NCBI GenBank assembly: GCA_045655245.1
Contig: JAZOOX010000054.1
Location: forward strand, 1 to 56,543
Reading direction: 5' to 3'
DNA: 56,543 nt
From: RGIG8785 sp045655245
Lineage (GTDB): Bacteria > Bacillota > Clostridia > RGIG8785
The first letter of the stretch is position 1, and every line of letters starts with the position of its first letter. A model generated the notes under the pieces. It ran no database searches and was not told the DNA's origin. It saw only the letters and a list, made by a program, of their open reading frames with translations. A program made the position numbers and the translations under genes. Shown here in pieces: positions 14,926-23,529 of the stretch.

Positions 14926-16851
14926 CTATTCCGTTTCGAAAGTAGTAAGTAAGCCCTGTAATTCTTCCCATCGAGTATACAACTCGTCCAATTCTGTTGT
15001 TTTTGCTTGCAAACGCTCGGTCAATTCCATCAGTTTGGCATAGTCTGCAGCAATTTCGGGTGCTTGAATCTCCGTCTTGAGTTGTTCCGTTTCTTCTTCG
15101 AGCACAGTAATCTTCTCTTCTAACTTTGCAATATCAGAAACGCACTTGCGATAAGCAGCTTTTACCTCTTTTTGTGCCTTATAAGAACGTGACGACTCGC
15201 TCGTCTCCGAAACTTTCTCCTGCAAAACCACAGGCGTGCTCTTGGCGCGTTGCTCCAGAAAATAATCATAATCACCCTGATATGCTGTTATCCCGCCGTT
15301 TTCCATATACAATATGCGGTCTGCAAGACGGTTTATAAAGTATCTATCGTGAGAAATCACGAACAACGTCCCCTCATAATCGGACAAAGCGCTTTCAATA
15401 ACTTCTTTCGACGCAATATCCAAATGGTTGGTCGGTTCGTCCAGTAGCAAAAGATTGGGGTGAGAAAGCATCAATTTCAATAAATGAACACGCGCCTTTT
15501 CTCCACCCGAAAGAGCATCCAGCGTTTTAAATACATCATCACCGCGAAACAAGAATCGCCCCAATGCATTTCGAATCTCAGTATTGGTCATCGACGGATA
15601 GGCATCGTGCACCTCATCAAATACTGTTTTTGAGCCATCTTGAAACAATAAAGACTGTTGATAATACCCGACCGAAACATTAGACCCCCATCGGAACGTT
15701 CCCGCATCTGCGTGTTCTTCTTCGGTCAAAATCCGAAATAAGGTGGTCTTACCACAGCCATTCGGTCCCAGCAAAAACAACCTTTCGCGGCGTTTCAAAA
15801 GCAGGTTGAAGTTACTAAAAAGCGTTTTCCCGCCGTATCCTTTTGACATTTCTTCGACATAAAGCACATCGTTGCCACTGGTACGAGCAACCTCAAATTC
15901 CATGGAGAAAGTCTGCGTAGCCCTTTGCTCTTCCACCATTTCTGTCTTTATCCGTTCCACCGCTTTTTCCATGTTCCGTGCGCGCTTTACACTTTTTTCC
16001 CGATTCCATTGACGGAATTGAGCGATACTCTCTTCCATCCGCTTAACTTCTTTTGCCAAAGTTTCGTTATGGTTTACTTCCGCCTTGCGGCGCTCTTCTT
16101 TAAGGTACATCGCGCGGGTATAGTTGGCGGGATAAACGATCGCGTGACGGTGTTCGATCTCAATGGTAATATTCGTAACACGGTCCAACAAATAACGATC
16201 GTGGGAGATCAGCAAAACCGCCCCCTTATACCCTTGTAAATAGTCCTCCAGCCAACGACAAGATTCCAAATCCAAATGGTTAGTAGGCTCGTCCAAAAGC
16301 AAAAGGTTTGCATCCGACAGCAGTAGTTTTACAAGTGCAACCCGAGTCTTTTGTCCACCGCTCATTTTAGCAACGGGAAGTGAAAATTCTTCTTCGGTAA
16401 ACCCAAGCCCCAATAGCGCTCCTCTCGCCTTGCTACGAAACAAAAAACCACCCTCACGTTCATACGTCTCCTGAATCCTGAACTGCTTTTGTACCAGTTC
16501 ATCCAACAGTTTCCCCGCTTGTGAGATTTCTTGCTGCAACGAATGCAACTGTTCTTCCATTTCCAGTAAAGGTGCAAACACCGTAAGAACTTCATCGTAT
16601 GCGCTCCTCGTAGGGTGGCGGCAAGTATGCTGTTCCAAATAACCAATTTTGGTATCGTTTGGATGATGCACCACGCCTGCATCGCATTTCTCCTCACCCG
16701 TTAAAACGCGAAAAAGGGTACTCTTTCCTGCGCCGTTTACACCGATTAAGCCAATGCGTTGCCGCGGTTGGACTTGGAAGGTAACATCTTCCAAAACTAC
16801 ATTATTTTCGCCGTACTGTTTTTTTACTCCGACAACATCCAACAAAGCCAT
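14926..16851 (-). CDS. ABC-F family ATPase, YdiF-like
   Basis: The 641-residue protein has two ABC cassettes without membrane segments. Walker A motifs are GVNGAGKST (about 37-45) and GPNGCGKTT (about 358-366), each followed by an LSGG-like signature (SGGQKTR and SGGEKAR) and LLLLDEPTNHLD. A charged linker joins the cassettes, and a C-terminal coiled coil (about 560-635) follows. Layout and length match the YdiF/Uup branch of ribosome-associated ABC-F proteins. It starts directly after the stop of the TSCPD gene. A resistance role is not indicated. Confidence 0.92.
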   Translation of the reverse strand: MALLDVVGVKKQYGENNVVLEDVTFQVQPRQRIGLIGVNGAGKSTLFRVLTGEEKCDAGVVHHPNDTKIGYLEQHTCRHPTRSAYDEVLTVFAPLLEMEEQLHSLQQEISQAGKLLDELVQKQFRIQETYEREGGFLFRSKARGALLGLGFTEEEFSLPVAKMSGGQKTRVALVKLLLSDANLLLLDEPTNHLDLESCRWLEDYLQGYKGAVLLISHDRYLLDRVTNITIEIEHRHAIVYPANYTRAMYLKEERRKAEVNHNETLAKEVKRMEESIAQFRQWNREKSVKRARNMEKAVERIKTEMVEEQRATQTFSMEFEVARTSGNDVLYVEEMSKGYGGKTLFSNFNLLLKRRERLFLLGPNGCGKTTLFRILTEEEHADAGTFRWGSNVSVGYYQQSLLFQDGSKTVFDEVHDAYPSMTNTEIRNALGRFLFRGDDVFKTLDALSGGEKARVHLLKLMLSHPNLLLLDEPTNHLDIASKEVIESALSDYEGTLFVISHDRYFINRLADRILYMENGGITAYQGDYDYFLEQRAKSTPVVLQEKVSETSESSRSYKAQKEVKAAYRKCVSDIAKLEEKITVLEEETEQLKTEIQAPEIAADYAKLMELTERLQAKTTELDELYTRWEELQGLLTTFETE

Positions 16852-17109
16852 TTAGACCGTTTCCTTTTCCAAAGCATTTTCAATTGCACAAGCAAGTTGA
16901 TCAGGGCAAGAGGTGGATTTAAAGCCGCATCTGATACCCTTTAGGCGGGCAACAACCTCTTTGGCCGGCATTCCCTCGCAAAGGCTTGATATCCCCGATG
17001 TATTGCCGTTACAACCCCCTAAAAACGAAATGTTTTTTACAATACCGTCCTCCAGTTCAAAACTAACCGACGAACTGCACGTTCCTTTTGTTTTGCTTGT
17101 ATAGCGCAT
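16852..17109 (-). CDS. TSCPD domain protein, TIGR03905-like
   Basis: This 85-residue protein is small and cysteine-rich, with the eponymous TSCPDQLA motif near its C-terminus and GGCNGNTSGI in the middle. The family is widespread in anaerobic Firmicutes and is related to a domain found in some ribonucleotide reductases; its function is unknown. The second in-frame ATG was chosen because GGGAGG lies eight bases before it and only two before the first. It is read together with the ABC-F gene. Confidence 0.85.
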   Translation of the reverse strand: MRYTSKTKGTCSSSVSFELEDGIVKNISFLGGCNGNTSGISSLCEGMPAKEVVARLKGIRCGFKSTSCPDQLACAIENALEKETV

Positions 17110-17164
17110 ACCCATCGCCTCCCTATGTCATAGTATTCTATCAAATATTTTTCAATAATTCAAT

Positions 17165-17200
17165 AGAAAAAGCGAAACGGGTAACCCGTTTCTCTTTTTT
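17165..17200 (-). terminator. terminator of the TIM/SIS/YjbQ operon
   Basis: On the minus strand the stem GAAACGGG/CCCGTTTC has a 3-nt loop and is followed by GC and a T run. It is located 10 bases after the YjbQ-family stop. A T run also lies on the plus side. Confidence 0.88.
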
Positions 17201-17210
17201 GATGTATAAC

Positions 17211-17831
17211 TTATCTCTTCAACTGCAGGTCGTAATGTACGTCGTATGCTTTTTCTTCATCGGTGTACTTACGGAGCGTGTTGATAACTTCACCGTTGTT
17301 CCATTTTCTGTCGCCGATGTCATCGGTGGTACCCATAACGGTTACATTCAACTGTCTGCGACGAGCGCGAACATGATCCCAGTCAATGAAGTAGATGTGA
17401 GCGAATTCGCCGCCATCCAGTACGCCGTCTTTAATGGTCATGGTCTCGCTTCTGCCAAAGAAGACGCTTCTTAAGTGACCGTCGGTGTTCATGCTGGTGT
17501 AGTCACCGGGCTCGTCTACATATCTGCCGAACTGGGAATGAATCGGGCCGGGATGACGATACTGATGCTCTTCAGCAAAATCAGGAATCATCTTGCGCAT
17601 AATGTCCAACAGGTCATGTTGCAAGAACTCCAGGTCAAAAGAGTCGATATCGTGAGAGCACTCCTGAATCATAACAGAGCAAGTGGTGTGGTGAGAAGCG
17701 ATACAAACGGTACCGTTCTTAACACCGGAAGCCTTTACGATTTCCATGATTTCCTTAGAAACATCGTGGAAAGTGGGGATCCAGCCTCTGGACTGCAGTT
17801 CAAGTTCCTTCTGAAATACTTTAAATTCCAT
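17211..17831 (-). CDS. YjbQ (UPF0047) family protein
   Basis: The 206-residue product carries the UPF0047 motifs: SHHTTCSVMIQE near residues 50-60, and a C-terminal region with HIYFIDWD and RARRRQLNVTVMG. Members have weak thiamine-phosphate synthase activity in E. coli tests, but the real role is unknown. It is longer than YjbQ (about 138) because of insertions in the middle. The start at 17831 has GGAGG eight bases upstream; an upstream TTG does not. It is the third gene of an operon with two sugar-phosphate isomerase-like genes, which hints at a role in sugar-phosphate metabolism. Confidence 0.85.
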   Translation of the reverse strand: MEFKVFQKELELQSRGWIPTFHDVSKEIMEIVKASGVKNGTVCIASHHTTCSVMIQECSHDIDSFDLEFLQHDLLDIMRKMIPDFAEEHQYRHPGPIHSQFGRYVDEPGDYTSMNTDGHLRSVFFGRSETMTIKDGVLDGGEFAHIYFIDWDHVRARRRQLNVTVMGTTDDIGDRKWNNGEVINTLRKYTDEEKAYDVHYDLQLKR

Positions 17832-17846
17832 TTCAAATTCCTCCAA

Positions 17847-18443
17847 TTATTTTTTATTCAGCCTTTCACCAACGGCACCGCCGGGATGGATCAAGGCAAA
17901 TTGTTCGTTTTTGTAATCTGTTTCTTCAATCAAGGCAGCTTGCAAAGCGTGGAAAATCATACAAAGCGCTGTAGTGGAAGTAGTCCCCTGAGAATTGTAT
18001 TTATCCGTTTCGCGATTTACATACTGCTTTAAGACAACATCTGCATCCAGAGCCAAAGGCGATTCTAAGTTTTCGGTTACGGTAATAATCGAAACTTTTT
18101 TCTGTTTGCAAATATCAACGATAGGTAACAGTTCTTTGGTTTTTCCGCCACGGGACGCAAATACCATTACATCCCCTTCCTGCAAAAACCCGGTAGCACC
18201 GTGAACAGCCTCAGCAGGAGAAATAAATCTGGAAGGACGTTCGATGCAACAAAGTAAGTGAGAGAAATGCTGGCAGATAATACCCGAATGTCCGCAACCG
18301 CAGGTGCCGATTCTCGGTGCTTTTTGCAAAAGTTCAACCGCCTTGGCAAAAGCATCTTCGTCAAAGTAGTTCAACATTTCAGCAAGACATTCGCTTTCGA
18401 TTTTATAGGCGTTTTTCGCCTGTTCTAACGATTCGGGTCTCAT
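17847..18443 (-). CDS. SIS domain sugar-phosphate isomerase-like protein
   Basis: The 198-residue product has a single SIS domain. GCGHSGIICQHFSH (about 48-61) is the phosphosugar-binding loop, ASRGGKTKELLP (about 94-105) is the second binding region, and HPGGAVGERLN closes the protein. The last motif is typical of KdsD/GutQ-like aldose-ketose isomerases. Its ATG overlaps the stop of the TIM-like gene (ATGA), which shows tight coupling. Substrate unknown; the isomerase partner upstream suggests a short phosphorylated sugar. Confidence 0.83.
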   Translation of the reverse strand: MRPESLEQAKNAYKIESECLAEMLNYFDEDAFAKAVELLQKAPRIGTCGCGHSGIICQHFSHLLCCIERPSRFISPAEAVHGATGFLQEGDVMVFASRGGKTKELLPIVDICKQKKVSIITVTENLESPLALDADVVLKQYVNRETDKYNSQGTTSTTALCMIFHALQAALIEETDYKNEQFALIHPGGAVGERLNKK

Positions 18444-19141
18444 GCGTGTAACTCATCCCAAGCTTTTCTCAGATTGTAAAGCATTTCCTCTACCATAGCG
18501 TACGGATCATCGGCTTTGATAACGCCGCTGGTAGAACCGGTTGCTTGTGCACCCAGTTTAATGGTGTTGTATACATCCTGACCGTTAGAAATACCTGCTC
18601 CCTGCAAAACCATAATCTCGGGATTGATTTCGTTAACGGTGCGAATGGTATCCAAAACATAGTTGGAGTCGCTGGTTTGACCGGTACCGATTAAATCGGT
18701 GGGTTCAGCAACAATCAAGTTCGGACCCATCTTGGCAATCTTCTTTACATCTTCAACAGTGTTGGCACAAACGATCGTTCCCAAGCCAACCTCGTCCGCA
18801 CGGGCGATGGTCTTTTCAATCTCTTCAAACGAAATCGGTTTTTCGGCATGGTTCAGCATTACGCCAACCGCACCTGCCGCCTTAACAGCCTCGGGAAGAA
18901 CGCTTCCCAAGCCGCGCCCTACAGGCAGCGAATCCATATGCTGAGCAAACACCAAAATACGCTCGGTATTGGATGCCAAGAGAGAAATATCGGTGTATTG
19001 CGGCGTAACGATAACATCAACATCATACTTCATCGCAACACGGTCGATAACCTTTGCCAACTTCAGCATTTCCTCACCGTAAAGATACGCTTTCGGCCCG
19101 ATTTCAAAAAACGGTGCTTTGATTTTCAAACCTTTGTACAC
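18440..19141 (-). CDS. triose-phosphate isomerase-like protein
   Basis: The 233-residue product has the TIM-barrel layout of the short archaeal-type triose-phosphate isomerases. K7 or K9 lies near the N-terminus, the catalytic histidine in MLNHAEKP, the catalytic glutamate in VAEPTDLIGTG, and GAGISNGQDV at the phosphate end. Similar paralogs act on tetrulose phosphates in some bacteria, so this may isomerise a four-carbon or other small sugar phosphate and need not be the glycolytic enzyme. GTG at 19141 was chosen because AAAGGGG lies eight bases upstream. It is the first gene of a three-gene operon behind palindromic operator candidates. Confidence 0.8.
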   Translation of the reverse strand: MYKGLKIKAPFFEIGPKAYLYGEEMLKLAKVIDRVAMKYDVDVIVTPQYTDISLLASNTERILVFAQHMDSLPVGRGLGSVLPEAVKAAGAVGVMLNHAEKPISFEEIEKTIARADEVGLGTIVCANTVEDVKKIAKMGPNLIVAEPTDLIGTGQTSDSNYVLDTIRTVNEINPEIMVLQGAGISNGQDVYNTIKLGAQATGSTSGVIKADDPYAMVEEMLYNLRKAWDELHA

Positions 19142-19159
19142 AGTTAATACCCCTTTCTT

Positions 19160-19202
19160 AAACGAAAGTGCCATTCATATTGTTATTAATCCACTTTCGT
19201 TT
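19160..19202 (-). promoter_or_regulatory. inverted repeat operator candidate in the TIM operon leader
   Basis: AAACGAAAGTG (19160-19170) and CACTTTCGTTT (19192-19202) are perfect inverted arms 21 bases apart. The right arm continues into a second TTTCGTTT-type copy. Repeated TTTCG elements are typical of DeoR-family repressor sites. They lie just downstream of the promoter. Confidence 0.65.
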
Positions 19203-19214
19203 CGTTTTGCCTTT

Positions 19215-19243
19215 ATTTTAATGCATTTTGCATTAAAAGTCAA
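19215..19243 (-). promoter_or_regulatory. TIM operon promoter overlapping a perfect palindrome
   Basis: On the minus strand TTGACT (19243-19238) and TAAAAT (19220-19215) are 17 bp apart. The spacer and -10 are covered by a perfect palindrome, TTTTAATGCA-N3-TGCATTAAAA (19216-19238), an obvious repressor-site candidate. Confidence 0.8.
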
Positions 19244-19256
19244 CAGTATTTTGCGT

Positions 19257-19667
19257 TCAACGCAAAGAATCCAAGTATCCTTGTAAAATCAATTCGGCAG
19301 ATAGGGTGTCTACCTGTTTTTTTCGTTTATCTCCACGCACATTACATTCGCTTAAAATGCGGTGAGAGGCGACCGTTGTCAGGCGTTCATCCCACAAAAT
19401 AACCTCTACTCCGCATCTTTCTTTCAACGACTCCGCGAAGCGCTTGGTCTTTTCGCCCCGTTCCCCCACCGTTCCGTTCATGTTCTTGGGGAATCCCAAA
19501 ACGATTCGTTCCGCCTGAAATTGTTTAACATACCCTTCAATTTTTTCAATCAAAACATCTATGTTCCAAGAAGGCAATTGTCCAACGGGTTGCGCCGTCC
19601 ACCCCAATGCATCGGAAACGGCAATGCCCGTTCTGGCATCACCAAAATCAATCCCTAAAACGCGCAT
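19257..19667 (-). CDS. ruvX: RuvX/YqgF family nuclease
   Basis: The 136-residue product has the RNase H-like fold signature. The first catalytic aspartate lies in LGIDFGDARTGIA, a glycine-rich GFPKNMNGTVGER loop follows, and a second acidic patch lies in LWDERLTT. YqgF/RuvX acts on Holliday junctions or in pre-16S rRNA 5'-end processing. Length is normal. It starts four bases after the stop of the methionine-gamma-lyase-like gene and is the last gene of the long ispA-dxs-recN cluster. Confidence 0.95.
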   Translation of the reverse strand: MRVLGIDFGDARTGIAVSDALGWTAQPVGQLPSWNIDVLIEKIEGYVKQFQAERIVLGFPKNMNGTVGERGEKTKRFAESLKERCGVEVILWDERLTTVASHRILSECNVRGDKRKKQVDTLSAELILQGYLDSLR

Positions 19668-19671
19668 CGTC

Positions 19672-20943
19672 TCACCCCTTTTTGCCGACCTTTTCAGCCG
19701 CCATCATCAAAGCAAGTTTTGCGCTTTCATAGGTCAGTCCACCCTGCATATAAACAGTGTAAGGGGGTTTAACAGGGGCGTCAGCGCTTAATTCAATAGA
19801 TGCTCCCTGTACAAATGCACCTGCCGCCATTATTACCTCGTCCTGATATCCAGGCATTGCCCATGGGGTGGGTGCTACAAAAGAATCAACGGGCGAACCG
19901 CTCTGAATTGCTTCACAAAATGCAATCAACCGCTCTCTGGATTCCAGGCGTACTGCCTGAATAATACAGGAGCGCGCATCCTCGGCAGAAGGAATGACGT
20001 CATATCCGAGCTTGGCAAACAGCGAAGCAGACAGCACTGCGGCTTTCAAAGCCTGTGAAACAATATGGGGTGCCATAAAAAAGCCCTGATACATCTGACG
20101 TTTTAATCCGGGCGTCGAGCCGATTTCTTTGCCTACACCGGGTGCGGTAAACCGCTGGGCAACCTTGGATACGAGGTCTTTCCGACCGGCAATATATCCT
20201 CCCGTCAAGGAAAGACCGCCGCCGGGGTTTTTAATCAGCGAACCGACAATAAGGTCGGCACCGACATCGGTTGGTTCCTGTTTTTCAACAAACTCGCCGT
20301 AGCAGTTATCTACGACGCAATTCACTTGCTGATTTACCGTTTTGATACGGGCAATTGCCTTGCCGATCTCATCGATGGATAAAGTTTTGCGCCAAGCGTA
20401 TCCTTTCGACCGTTGGAAAAAGACGGTAGTGATTGACTTGTCCCTTTCCACTTGTTTGCATATCTCTCCTATATCCAAAGAACCGTCTTCGAGCAGTTCT
20501 ACCTGACTGTAGCCTACCCCCCAGTCCTTCAGCGAACCGTTTCCGTCTTCGCCGCACAAGCCGATCACCTCGTCCAGGGTGTCGTAGGGTTTACCGGTTG
20601 CGGATAAAAGCGTGCAATGCGGGCGCATAACGCCGAACAACGCTAAGGTAAGGGCGTGTGTTCCCGACAAAATACTATGCCGTACCAAGGCGTCTTCACA
20701 GCCAAAAACCTCGGCATAGACTTGTTCTAATGTGTCGCGTCCTACGTCATCATATCCATAACCCGATGTCTCTGAAAAATGAATCTCTGAAACGCGATTG
20801 TTTCGAAACGCCGCCAAAACTTTTGCCTGGTTATAGGCGGCTATCTCATCGATTTTCGAAAAATATTGCGCGGCATCTGCTTCGGCACTTTCACACAGCA
20901 CAACTGTTTCTTTTGAGATCCCGAATGTAGTATAAATATCCAT
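19672..20943 (-). CDS. methionine gamma-lyase family protein (YnbB/aluminium resistance)
   Basis: This 423-residue PLP-dependent enzyme belongs to the group once named aluminium resistance protein. Motifs include the cofactor region YGYDDVGRDTLEQVYAE near residues 62-78, the NCYGEFVE segment and the PLP-lysine region GSLIKNPGGGLSLTGGY near 232-248. Length fits YnbB. The physiological substrate is not established; a cysteine or methionine lyase activity is inferred from the fold. Its ATG shares one base with the stop of the rseC-like gene (TAATG). Confidence 0.88.
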   Translation of the reverse strand: MDIYTTFGISKETVVLCESAEADAAQYFSKIDEIAAYNQAKVLAAFRNNRVSEIHFSETSGYGYDDVGRDTLEQVYAEVFGCEDALVRHSILSGTHALTLALFGVMRPHCTLLSATGKPYDTLDEVIGLCGEDGNGSLKDWGVGYSQVELLEDGSLDIGEICKQVERDKSITTVFFQRSKGYAWRKTLSIDEIGKAIARIKTVNQQVNCVVDNCYGEFVEKQEPTDVGADLIVGSLIKNPGGGLSLTGGYIAGRKDLVSKVAQRFTAPGVGKEIGSTPGLKRQMYQGFFMAPHIVSQALKAAVLSASLFAKLGYDVIPSAEDARSCIIQAVRLESRERLIAFCEAIQSGSPVDSFVAPTPWAMPGYQDEVIMAAGAFVQGASIELSADAPVKPPYTVYMQGGLTYESAKLALMMAAEKVGKKG

Positions 20944-21383
20944 TAACCTTCTACCTCTTCCGTCTTATTTTCTGTTCCGTCATACAAAACCCGCGTAATA
21001 ACGATCTCATACTTCCCCTTTTTCAGCAATTTTGCGTCCAAGCGTCGCAAAACAAAAAAGCAGACCGCTAAGCAAACGAAAGCAAACAGAATCTGCAACG
21101 GCAAAGCAGTTGTAAAACAGCCCGTTAAAATATATCCGCCGATAAAGAACAGCAACGGCAATACGTATACCAAAAACGCGGCAAAGAACACCTTTTTATC
21201 AGGGGTCTCGATTTCTACCGTAGCACCGCGGGGAGCACCCAGCGGATTCGATACCGTCACCAATTGATCAGTAGTGGGACAACCTGCACAATGTGCACAA
21301 TTCTCGCCGCACGAGGTGGGACGTTTTACTCGTACCGTCGCCTTTTTCCTTGTCTGACGGACAATAATACCGATTTGCTTCAT
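20943..21383 (-). CDS. RseC/MucC family membrane protein
   Basis: The 146-residue product has an N-terminal soluble part with the cysteine motif C-x4-C-x2-C-x2-C (about residues 26-36), then two transmembrane segments (about 67-86 and 90-110) and a charged tail. This is the RseC/MucC layout, linked to SoxR reduction or iron-sulfur delivery for Rnf complexes. No rnf genes are in the window. The second ATG was chosen because AGGAG lies eight bases before it and because it overlaps the recN stop as ATGA. Confidence 0.87.
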   Translation of the reverse strand: MKQIGIIVRQTRKKATVRVKRPTSCGENCAHCAGCPTTDQLVTVSNPLGAPRGATVEIETPDKKVFFAAFLVYVLPLLFFIGGYILTGCFTTALPLQILFAFVCLAVCFFVLRRLDAKLLKKGKYEIVITRVLYDGTENKTEEVEG

Positions 21384-23059
21384 ATGCATAACTCCTTTTT
21401 GTGGGCCTCGGCCAACAATAACATTTCTTCTGCATTCTTACGCGCCAAATCTGTAAAATCTGCGCCGTTCATAATGCGGGCAAGCTCGGAAATGCGGCCT
21501 TCCTTGTCCAGTTTTGTGACGTTGGTCATCGTTTTCTCCCCAACCGTTTTTTCAATCAGGTAATGAACATCTGCCATCACCGCTATTTGAGACAGGTGGG
21601 TAATACACAAAACTTGTTTGTTGCGGGCAACGCTATAAAGTTTTTGCGCAATCCTTTGAGCAGCACGACCTGAAACTCCGGCATCGATCTCGTCAAAAAT
21701 TAAGGTCTGCACGGTGTCAAGCTCATTTAACACCACCTGAATTGCAAGCATTACACGTGACATTTCACCGCCGGACGCAATCTTAGTCAAGGGTCGCGGT
21801 TCGGTGTTCGGTACTGTCGAGATCAGGAACTCAACTGTCTCGGCGCCATACTGGGTAAGTGTTTCTTGAGGCGTTAGCATAACGGAAAAACAAGCGCCGC
21901 TCATATCCAATTCCTGCAACTGTACCGTAATTTCGTTTTGTAGTTTTTCAGCGGCATTCCTTCTTTGTCGTGTAATTACATCAGCCAGTTTTACCAGTTT
22001 CTCGTTTGATTCCTTGTACTGCGCATACAACGTATCGTAATGAACTTCGGCATATTCCAGGCGGTCCAACTCATCTTTCATTTCCTCAAGGTTCTTAAGT
22101 ACGGTTTCAACCTCTCCCCCGTACTTTCTTTTTAACTGCTGGATCAAATTCAACCGTTCGTGCAACTCTGCAATTTTATACTTGTCAAAAGCAACCGTTT
22201 CAACATAAGCACGCAAATCGGTCGCCAGTTCCTCCGCTTCGGGAGCGAGATTCTGCAATCGTTCGCTAAAGGGAATTAAGGCAGAATCAAACCGTTCTGC
22301 CGAAGATAACGAGCGGACTGCTCTGCTGACAATATCATAAATTGTATGCCCAGCCTCACCGTTATATAAAAGGTCGCAGGCCTCGTTTACCGATTTGGCG
22401 ATCTGTTCAGCGTGTTCCATCGCCTCCAGGTTTCTTCGGATTTCTTCTTCCTCGCCGTCATAAAGGGCGGCATCCTCTATCTCCGAAACCTGAAATTTCA
22501 GCCGTTCAAACCGTTGGCGGGTACTTTCATCACTCAAATCCAACGCCCGCAGCTGTTCTGCAATGGCAACGTTATGGTTAAATTCCTGTTGATATTCATC
22601 AAGTTCAATGCCACCAAAACGATCAAGATAGCGGGTATGGTATCGGGGTTGAAACAACATTTGATTATCAAACTGTCCATGAAGATTAACCAATCGACTC
22701 CCCACCGTCCGCAACAAAGCGGCGGTTACCATCCGCCCGTTAATACGGCAAACACTCTTTCCGGCGGAGTTCAGCTCTTTTGAAATCAGAAGGTCGCTAT
22801 CAAAGGGAATCCCCGCTTCTTCCAGCACGTTACCAAGGTACGGGTCGTCCACCTCGAAAAGTGCTTCTGCATAAGCCTTTTCCGATCCGTTGCGGATTAA
22901 ATCACGGGAAACGCGTTCTCCAAGAATCATATTGATTGCATCAATAATCATCGATTTACCTGCACCCGTCTCACCGCTTAAAACGTGAAATCCGTTTTCA
23001 AATGCCAAATCTGCATTTTCAATAACGGCAATATTTTCAATATGTAATTGTAAGAGCAT
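21380..23059 (-). CDS. recN: DNA repair protein RecN
   Basis: The 559-residue SMC-like ATPase has Walker A GETGAGKS near residues 29-36, a long central coiled coil (about 150-370) and the C-terminal signature KIASGGEMSRVMLAIQ with LIFDEIDAGVSG. It helps join broken DNA ends before recombination. The argR-recN order is the usual one for Firmicutes. The RBS is weak (GGTGAT), and the start is 18 bases after argR, which suggests coupling. No LexA box was found here, so SOS control, if any, must come from elsewhere. Confidence 0.97.
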   Translation of the reverse strand: MLLQLHIENIAVIENADLAFENGFHVLSGETGAGKSMIIDAINMILGERVSRDLIRNGSEKAYAEALFEVDDPYLGNVLEEAGIPFDSDLLISKELNSAGKSVCRINGRMVTAALLRTVGSRLVNLHGQFDNQMLFQPRYHTRYLDRFGGIELDEYQQEFNHNVAIAEQLRALDLSDESTRQRFERLKFQVSEIEDAALYDGEEEEIRRNLEAMEHAEQIAKSVNEACDLLYNGEAGHTIYDIVSRAVRSLSSAERFDSALIPFSERLQNLAPEAEELATDLRAYVETVAFDKYKIAELHERLNLIQQLKRKYGGEVETVLKNLEEMKDELDRLEYAEVHYDTLYAQYKESNEKLVKLADVITRQRRNAAEKLQNEITVQLQELDMSGACFSVMLTPQETLTQYGAETVEFLISTVPNTEPRPLTKIASGGEMSRVMLAIQVVLNELDTVQTLIFDEIDAGVSGRAAQRIAQKLYSVARNKQVLCITHLSQIAVMADVHYLIEKTVGEKTMTNVTKLDKEGRISELARIMNGADFTDLARKNAEEMLLLAEAHKKELCI

Positions 23060-23076
23060 ACAATCACCGACTTTAC

Positions 23077-23529
23077 TTATTTTGCTTTATCCAGGAAAAA
23101 CCGTACCAATTTCTTTGCCTTTGCTTCGTCTCTTGTCACAATGAAAATGGTGTCATCACCTGCAAGACATCCGACAATATCGGGATGGGACAATGCATCA
23201 ACGGCACAAGCAGCCGCTTGCGCCATGCCTGAAATTGTTTTAATGACAATGGTATTAATAGCCGAATCCACACTAATGATGCTCTGCTGGAACACAAGGT
23301 GCATCTTTTCGGAAACATCTTTGCCGATCAAACTCGGCGGAAGAGAGTATTTGTATCGTCCATTGGGTAATGAAACTTTGATAAGCCCCAATTCTTTAAT
23401 ATCACGGGAGATCGTCGCCTGGGCAACATGAAGCCCCGCCTCTTTCAAATGTTGAACCAGTTCATCCTGTGTCTCAACATTATACTTCTCAATACAAGAC
23501 AAAATCAGTTCAAACCGCTTATTTTTCAT
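23077..23529 (-). CDS. argR: arginine repressor ArgR/AhrC
   Basis: The 150-residue product has an N-terminal winged helix (about 1-70, with QATISRDIKELGLIKV as the recognition region) and a C-terminal oligomerisation and arginine-binding domain with GCLAGDDTIFIV near 118-130. It represses arginine synthesis and can activate catabolism. The start has GGAGG seven bases upstream, inside the nadK coding end, with an 11-base overlap. In Firmicutes it commonly sits between nadK or tlyA and recN, as here. Confidence 0.96.
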   Translation of the reverse strand: MKNKRFELILSCIEKYNVETQDELVQHLKEAGLHVAQATISRDIKELGLIKVSLPNGRYKYSLPPSLIGKDVSEKMHLVFQQSIISVDSAINTIVIKTISGMAQAAACAVDALSHPDIVGCLAGDDTIFIVTRDEAKAKKLVRFFLDKAK

